Assembly: GCA_036658435.1 (NCBI GenBank)
Contig: JAVXEO010000082.1
Coordinates: 1 to 8,114, forward strand
Direction of reading: 5' to 3'
DNA length: 8,114 nucleotides
DNA from: DIGJ01 sp036658435
GTDB taxonomy: Bacteria; Bacillota; Clostridia; Lachnospirales; Lachnospiraceae
Within the stretch, counting starts at the first letter, position 1. Every line of letters starts with the position of its first letter. Below, one piece after another: positions 6,457 to 8,114 of the stretch. A model generated the notes under the pieces. The model made no database searches. It was given only the letters and a program-made list of their open reading frames with translations, and was not told where the DNA came from. The translations under genes were made by a program, and so were the position numbers.

Positions 6457-7683
6457 ATGGATATTAGAAAAATTAGAGAAAATGAGCTTTTAGAGGTTTG
6501 TAAGTTAAGTTCCATCTGCTTTGAATATCCTTTTAATGAAGAAGGATTGAAGGAAGAACAATTACTCCAACAAATGTTATCCACCCCTGAAAGTAAGGGA
6601 ATTCGCTACTGGCAGCAGATATGGGGAGCTTTTAATGAACAGGAAGAACTGCTTTCCTGCTTAAATGTGATTCCTTTTCAATTTCATTTTGATGGAAATA
6701 CGGTTCCTGCAACGGGAATTGGTAATGTATGTACCTATCCTCATCATAGGAAAAAAGGAGCGGTAAAAGCAGTTTTTCAAGAAATTCTTCCTGCTATGTA
6801 TAAAGATTCTGTTCTTTTTTCTTATCTTTACCCTTTTAGCGAAGGATTTTATCGAAAATTTGGTTATGAACATGCTCATAATTCAACTACCTGGGATATG
6901 GATCTTTCACAAATTCCCGTTACAAAATATCAGGGAAGTTTTTCACTTTATGGAAAAGGAGAACCCCTTGATGATTTTAAAAGTGTTTATATTGATTTTG
7001 CAAAGAAGCACAATATGATGGTCTGCCGTGATTCCCATGACTGGAGTAATATTACCGATGCCAAAGGGGCTTATAATAATCAGTATGCTTATCTTTATAA
7101 AGATGTGCAGGGCATTCCCAGAGGATATCTTGTATTTAAAAAAGAAGTTCGTGAGCAGCATTCCATCTTAGTCTCTAGAGAATTGATTTTTGATTCCTTC
7201 GAAACTTTGAAGGCCATTTTTAGCTTTGCCTCAACCTACTCCGGTGATTATCGCCTTCTTCACTTTCAGGCTCCCGATGTTTATAATTTAGAATATTTTT
7301 GTAGGGATTATCCACAAAGCCTGAGCCGCTATTCCATGGCATTAAACGGAATGGTTCGTGTTATAAATGCAGCGGATGTTTTAAAGAAAGCCGCCTACAA
7401 AGGAAGCGGCTCCCTTTCCATTAAAATTATAGATCCCCAGATTGAAGAAAACAATGGAATCTTTCAGGTATCCTTTCACGATAATTTCTGTAAGGAAATC
7501 ATTCATTCCAAAGAAGGTGCCTTTGATATTTCTATGCCCATCTCTTTATTTTCTGCTGCTGTGGTTGGAACCCTTCAAACCCAAGACCTTGCTTATCAGG
7601 ATGAGGTTGTGATTCTTTGTAACACAGAGAAATTAGAACCCGTATTTTATAAAAAAGCGGCATGGATTAATAATTATTTCTAA
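6457..7683 (+). CDS. Eis-family GNAT N-acetyltransferase with C-terminal sterol-carrier-like domain
   Basis: This is a predicted cytoplasmic acetyl-CoA-dependent N-acetyltransferase of the Eis (enhanced intracellular survival) type. From the chosen start it has 408 residues, close to the roughly 400 typical of the family. The N-terminal GNAT domain has the acetyl-CoA loop after V91-C-T-Y-P: R98-K-K-G101-A. It is followed by F-S-Y-L-Y-P-F-S (121-128) and F-Y-R-K-F-G-Y137, the family's signature; a tyrosine in this segment acts as general acid in mycobacterial Eis. A second degenerate GNAT lobe and a C-terminal SCP2-like domain (about 300-408) follow. It ends in phenylalanine, as does mycobacterial Eis, where the terminal carboxylate takes part in catalysis. 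An ATG at 6457 with GGAG six bases upstream (6447-6450) is preferred; an in-frame ATG at 6445 would add four residues and has a weaker AGGA site. The substrate is unknown. The gene stands alone, divergent from the kinase. Confidence 0.9.
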   Translation: MDIRKIRENELLEVCKLSSICFEYPFNEEGLKEEQLLQQMLSTPESKGIRYWQQIWGAFNEQEELLSCLNVIPFQFHFDGNTVPATGIGNVCTYPHHRKKGAVKAVFQEILPAMYKDSVLFSYLYPFSEGFYRKFGYEHAHNSTTWDMDLSQIPVTKYQGSFSLYGKGEPLDDFKSVYIDFAKKHNMMVCRDSHDWSNITDAKGAYNNQYAYLYKDVQGIPRGYLVFKKEVREQHSILVSRELIFDSFETLKAIFSFASTYSGDYRLLHFQAPDVYNLEYFCRDYPQSLSRYSMALNGMVRVINAADVLKKAAYKGSGSLSIKIIDPQIEENNGIFQVSFHDNFCKEIIHSKEGAFDISMPISLFSAAVVGTLQTQDLAYQDEVVILCNTEKLEPVFYKKAAWINNYF

Positions 7684-7704
7684 TGAATTCATACAGAGCA
7701 TGGC

Positions 7705-7749
7705 AAAACGCCATAAGATGGAAGGTCATCCGTCTTATGGCGTTTTTTT
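7705..7749 (+). terminator. Strong intrinsic terminator of the acetyltransferase gene
   Basis: An 18-bp stem (7705-7722 with 7729-7746, one G-U pair) with a 6-base loop (7723-7728) starts about 20 bases after the stop codon and ends in seven consecutive T (7743-7749). The length of stem and T-run make this a clear Rho-independent terminator. The minus strand also has four T after the stem, so some bidirectional activity is possible, but no convergent gene is seen nearby. Confidence 0.92.
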
Positions 7750-7758
7750 ACATTTTTA

Positions 7759-7794
7759 TTTTATGTAATAGGAAAGTGCTCCTATTGCATAAAA
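7759..7794. repeat. 15-bp inverted repeat (hairpin) in the intergenic region
   Basis: Arms 7759-7773 and 7780-7794 pair over 15 bases with a single G-U (position 7766 with 7787) around a 6-base loop. It starts about ten bases after the acetyltransferase terminator. No T-run follows on either strand, so it is not a simple terminator. It may be part of a dispersed intergenic repeat or of a structured RNA together with the hairpins at 7819-7883. Confidence 0.7.
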
Positions 7795-7818
7795 ACGCTC
7801 CGCTGTGGATGTGTACTC

Positions 7819-7890
7819 CGCGCTAAGAAACATGGTCACTGAAGTGACCGAGCTTTGGCGCGAGAGTCTGCAAAACAGACTCTTTATTCT
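7819..7890 (+). other. Nested stem plus adjacent terminator-like hairpin (candidate structured RNA or repeat element)
   Basis: Outer arms 7819-7827 and 7854-7862 can pair over 9 bases (two G-U) around a perfect 6-bp hairpin, GGTCAC (7834-7839) with GTGACC (7844-7849) and a TGAA loop. The very next base begins a perfect 8-bp stem, AGAGTCTG (7863-7870) with CAGACTCT (7876-7883), followed by a T-rich tail (7883-7890). The layout resembles the 3' end of a small RNA with its terminator. No convincing promoter was found upstream, so it could equally be a mobile intergenic repeat. It is visibly more GC-rich than the flanking DNA. Confidence 0.5.
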
Positions 7891-7918
7891 TTAACAAAAA
7901 AATAACTACGGTTATACA
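7891..7918 (+). promoter_or_regulatory. Candidate promoter for the downstream gene
   Basis: TTAACA (7891-7896, 5 of 6) and TATACA (7913-7918, 4 of 6) are 16 bases apart, just after the hairpin cluster. The following DNA to base 8000 is very A/T-rich with several other weak -10-like words, so the exact start of transcription is uncertain. If used, the leader would be about 95 bases. Confidence 0.35.
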
Positions 7919-8005
7919 AAAAAAACACTTATAAATTTTAATCATCATTTTTTTGAAAAAAAAGTAAAAACTAGGCTCGAATATTACATATTTGAAGTAT
8001 ACGAA

Positions 8006-8013
8006 AAGGAGGT
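8006..8013 (+). promoter_or_regulatory. Consensus ribosome binding site fixing the start at 8021
   Basis: AAGGAGGT is a full match to the anti-Shine-Dalgarno sequence and lies 7 bases before the ATG at 8021. It is the best ribosome binding site in the window and suggests high translation of the following gene. Confidence 0.85.
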
Positions 8014-8020
8014 AGTAAAT

Positions 8021-8114
8021 ATGGCAAGACACAATTATGTGTTCCTGTATGGCCGAGTAACTAAAAATCCAAAAATTATTACAGATACGGAAGGTAATTT
8101 TTTAAGAGGTCAGT
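8021..8114 (+). CDS. Start of a probable single-stranded DNA-binding protein (OB fold), 3' end outside the window
   Basis: Only 31 codons are visible before the window ends. The N-terminus has a strand-like V-F-L-Y-G-R-V-T followed by K-N-P-K, then I-I-T-D. This matches the start of single-stranded DNA-binding proteins, where a V-x-L-x-G-R-L-T-x-x-P-E pattern begins the first OB-fold strand. It is probably a divergent SSB rather than the main chromosomal copy, which normally sits between rpsF and rpsR; neither gene is seen here, though the 3' side is unseen. The ATG at 8021 follows a perfect ribosome binding site. The family call is tentative because so little sequence is present. Confidence 0.55.
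   Translation, partial: MARHNYVFLYGRVTKNPKIITDTEGNFLRGQ

Noticed and set aside
7759..7890. CRISPR array or tRNA gene in the hairpin-rich region
   Set aside because: There are no regularly spaced direct repeats and no cloverleaf with T-loop or anticodon features; the hairpins differ from each other in sequence.
7823..8032. 69-codon open frame on the minus strand through the hairpin-rich intergenic region
   Set aside because: It runs across the structured hairpins and A/T tracts, has a Phe/Tyr/Lys-rich composition expected from translating A/T-rich DNA, shows no good ribosome binding site and overlaps the start of the SSB-like gene.

Overview
The window looks like a chromosomal stretch from a low-GC Gram-positive anaerobe of the Clostridia, most likely a Lachnospiraceae-type bacterium. 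This rests on A/T-rich codon use, strong GGAGG-type ribosome binding sites, lipoprotein-anchored solute-binding proteins, and a YesM/YesN-type two-component pair. The assignment is an inference from style and gene content; no rRNA or other marker gene is present.

Left part (1-2332, + strand): the distal end of a polyamine ABC-importer operon. It holds the 3' half of potB, all of potC, and all of potD (the lipoprotein that captures spermidine or putrescine). The three genes are chained by two 4-base ATGA stop/start overlaps and end in a hairpin plus T-run. The ATPase gene (potA) and the operon promoter would lie left of the window.

Middle part (2316-6244, - strand, convergent with potD): a three-gene operon read from right to left. 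It encodes a YesM-type membrane histidine kinase, a sugar-type extracellular solute-binding lipoprotein, and a YesN-type response regulator with an AraC DNA-binding domain. There is no permease or ATPase gene in it. The binding protein may therefore be a sensory partner that presents a ligand to the kinase, as in the XylFII-LytS-YesN arrangement of Clostridium. A plausible promoter with an extended -10 and a repeated 8-bp word lies just upstream of the kinase.

Right part (6457-7749, + strand, divergent from the kinase): a monocistronic Eis-family GNAT acetyltransferase closed by a very strong intrinsic terminator. After it comes a roughly 270-bp intergenic region containing several perfect or near-perfect hairpins. 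The longest is 15 bp, and two others form a nested stem followed directly by a third hairpin with a T-rich tail. This is a candidate structured RNA or dispersed intergenic repeat. The window ends in the first 31 codons of a gene with an ideal ribosome binding site, whose N-terminus resembles an OB-fold single-stranded DNA-binding protein.

The most interesting points are the binding protein embedded in the two-component operon, the structured intergenic element at 7759-7890, and a terminator whose 3' arm is made from the last codons of the convergent regulator gene.
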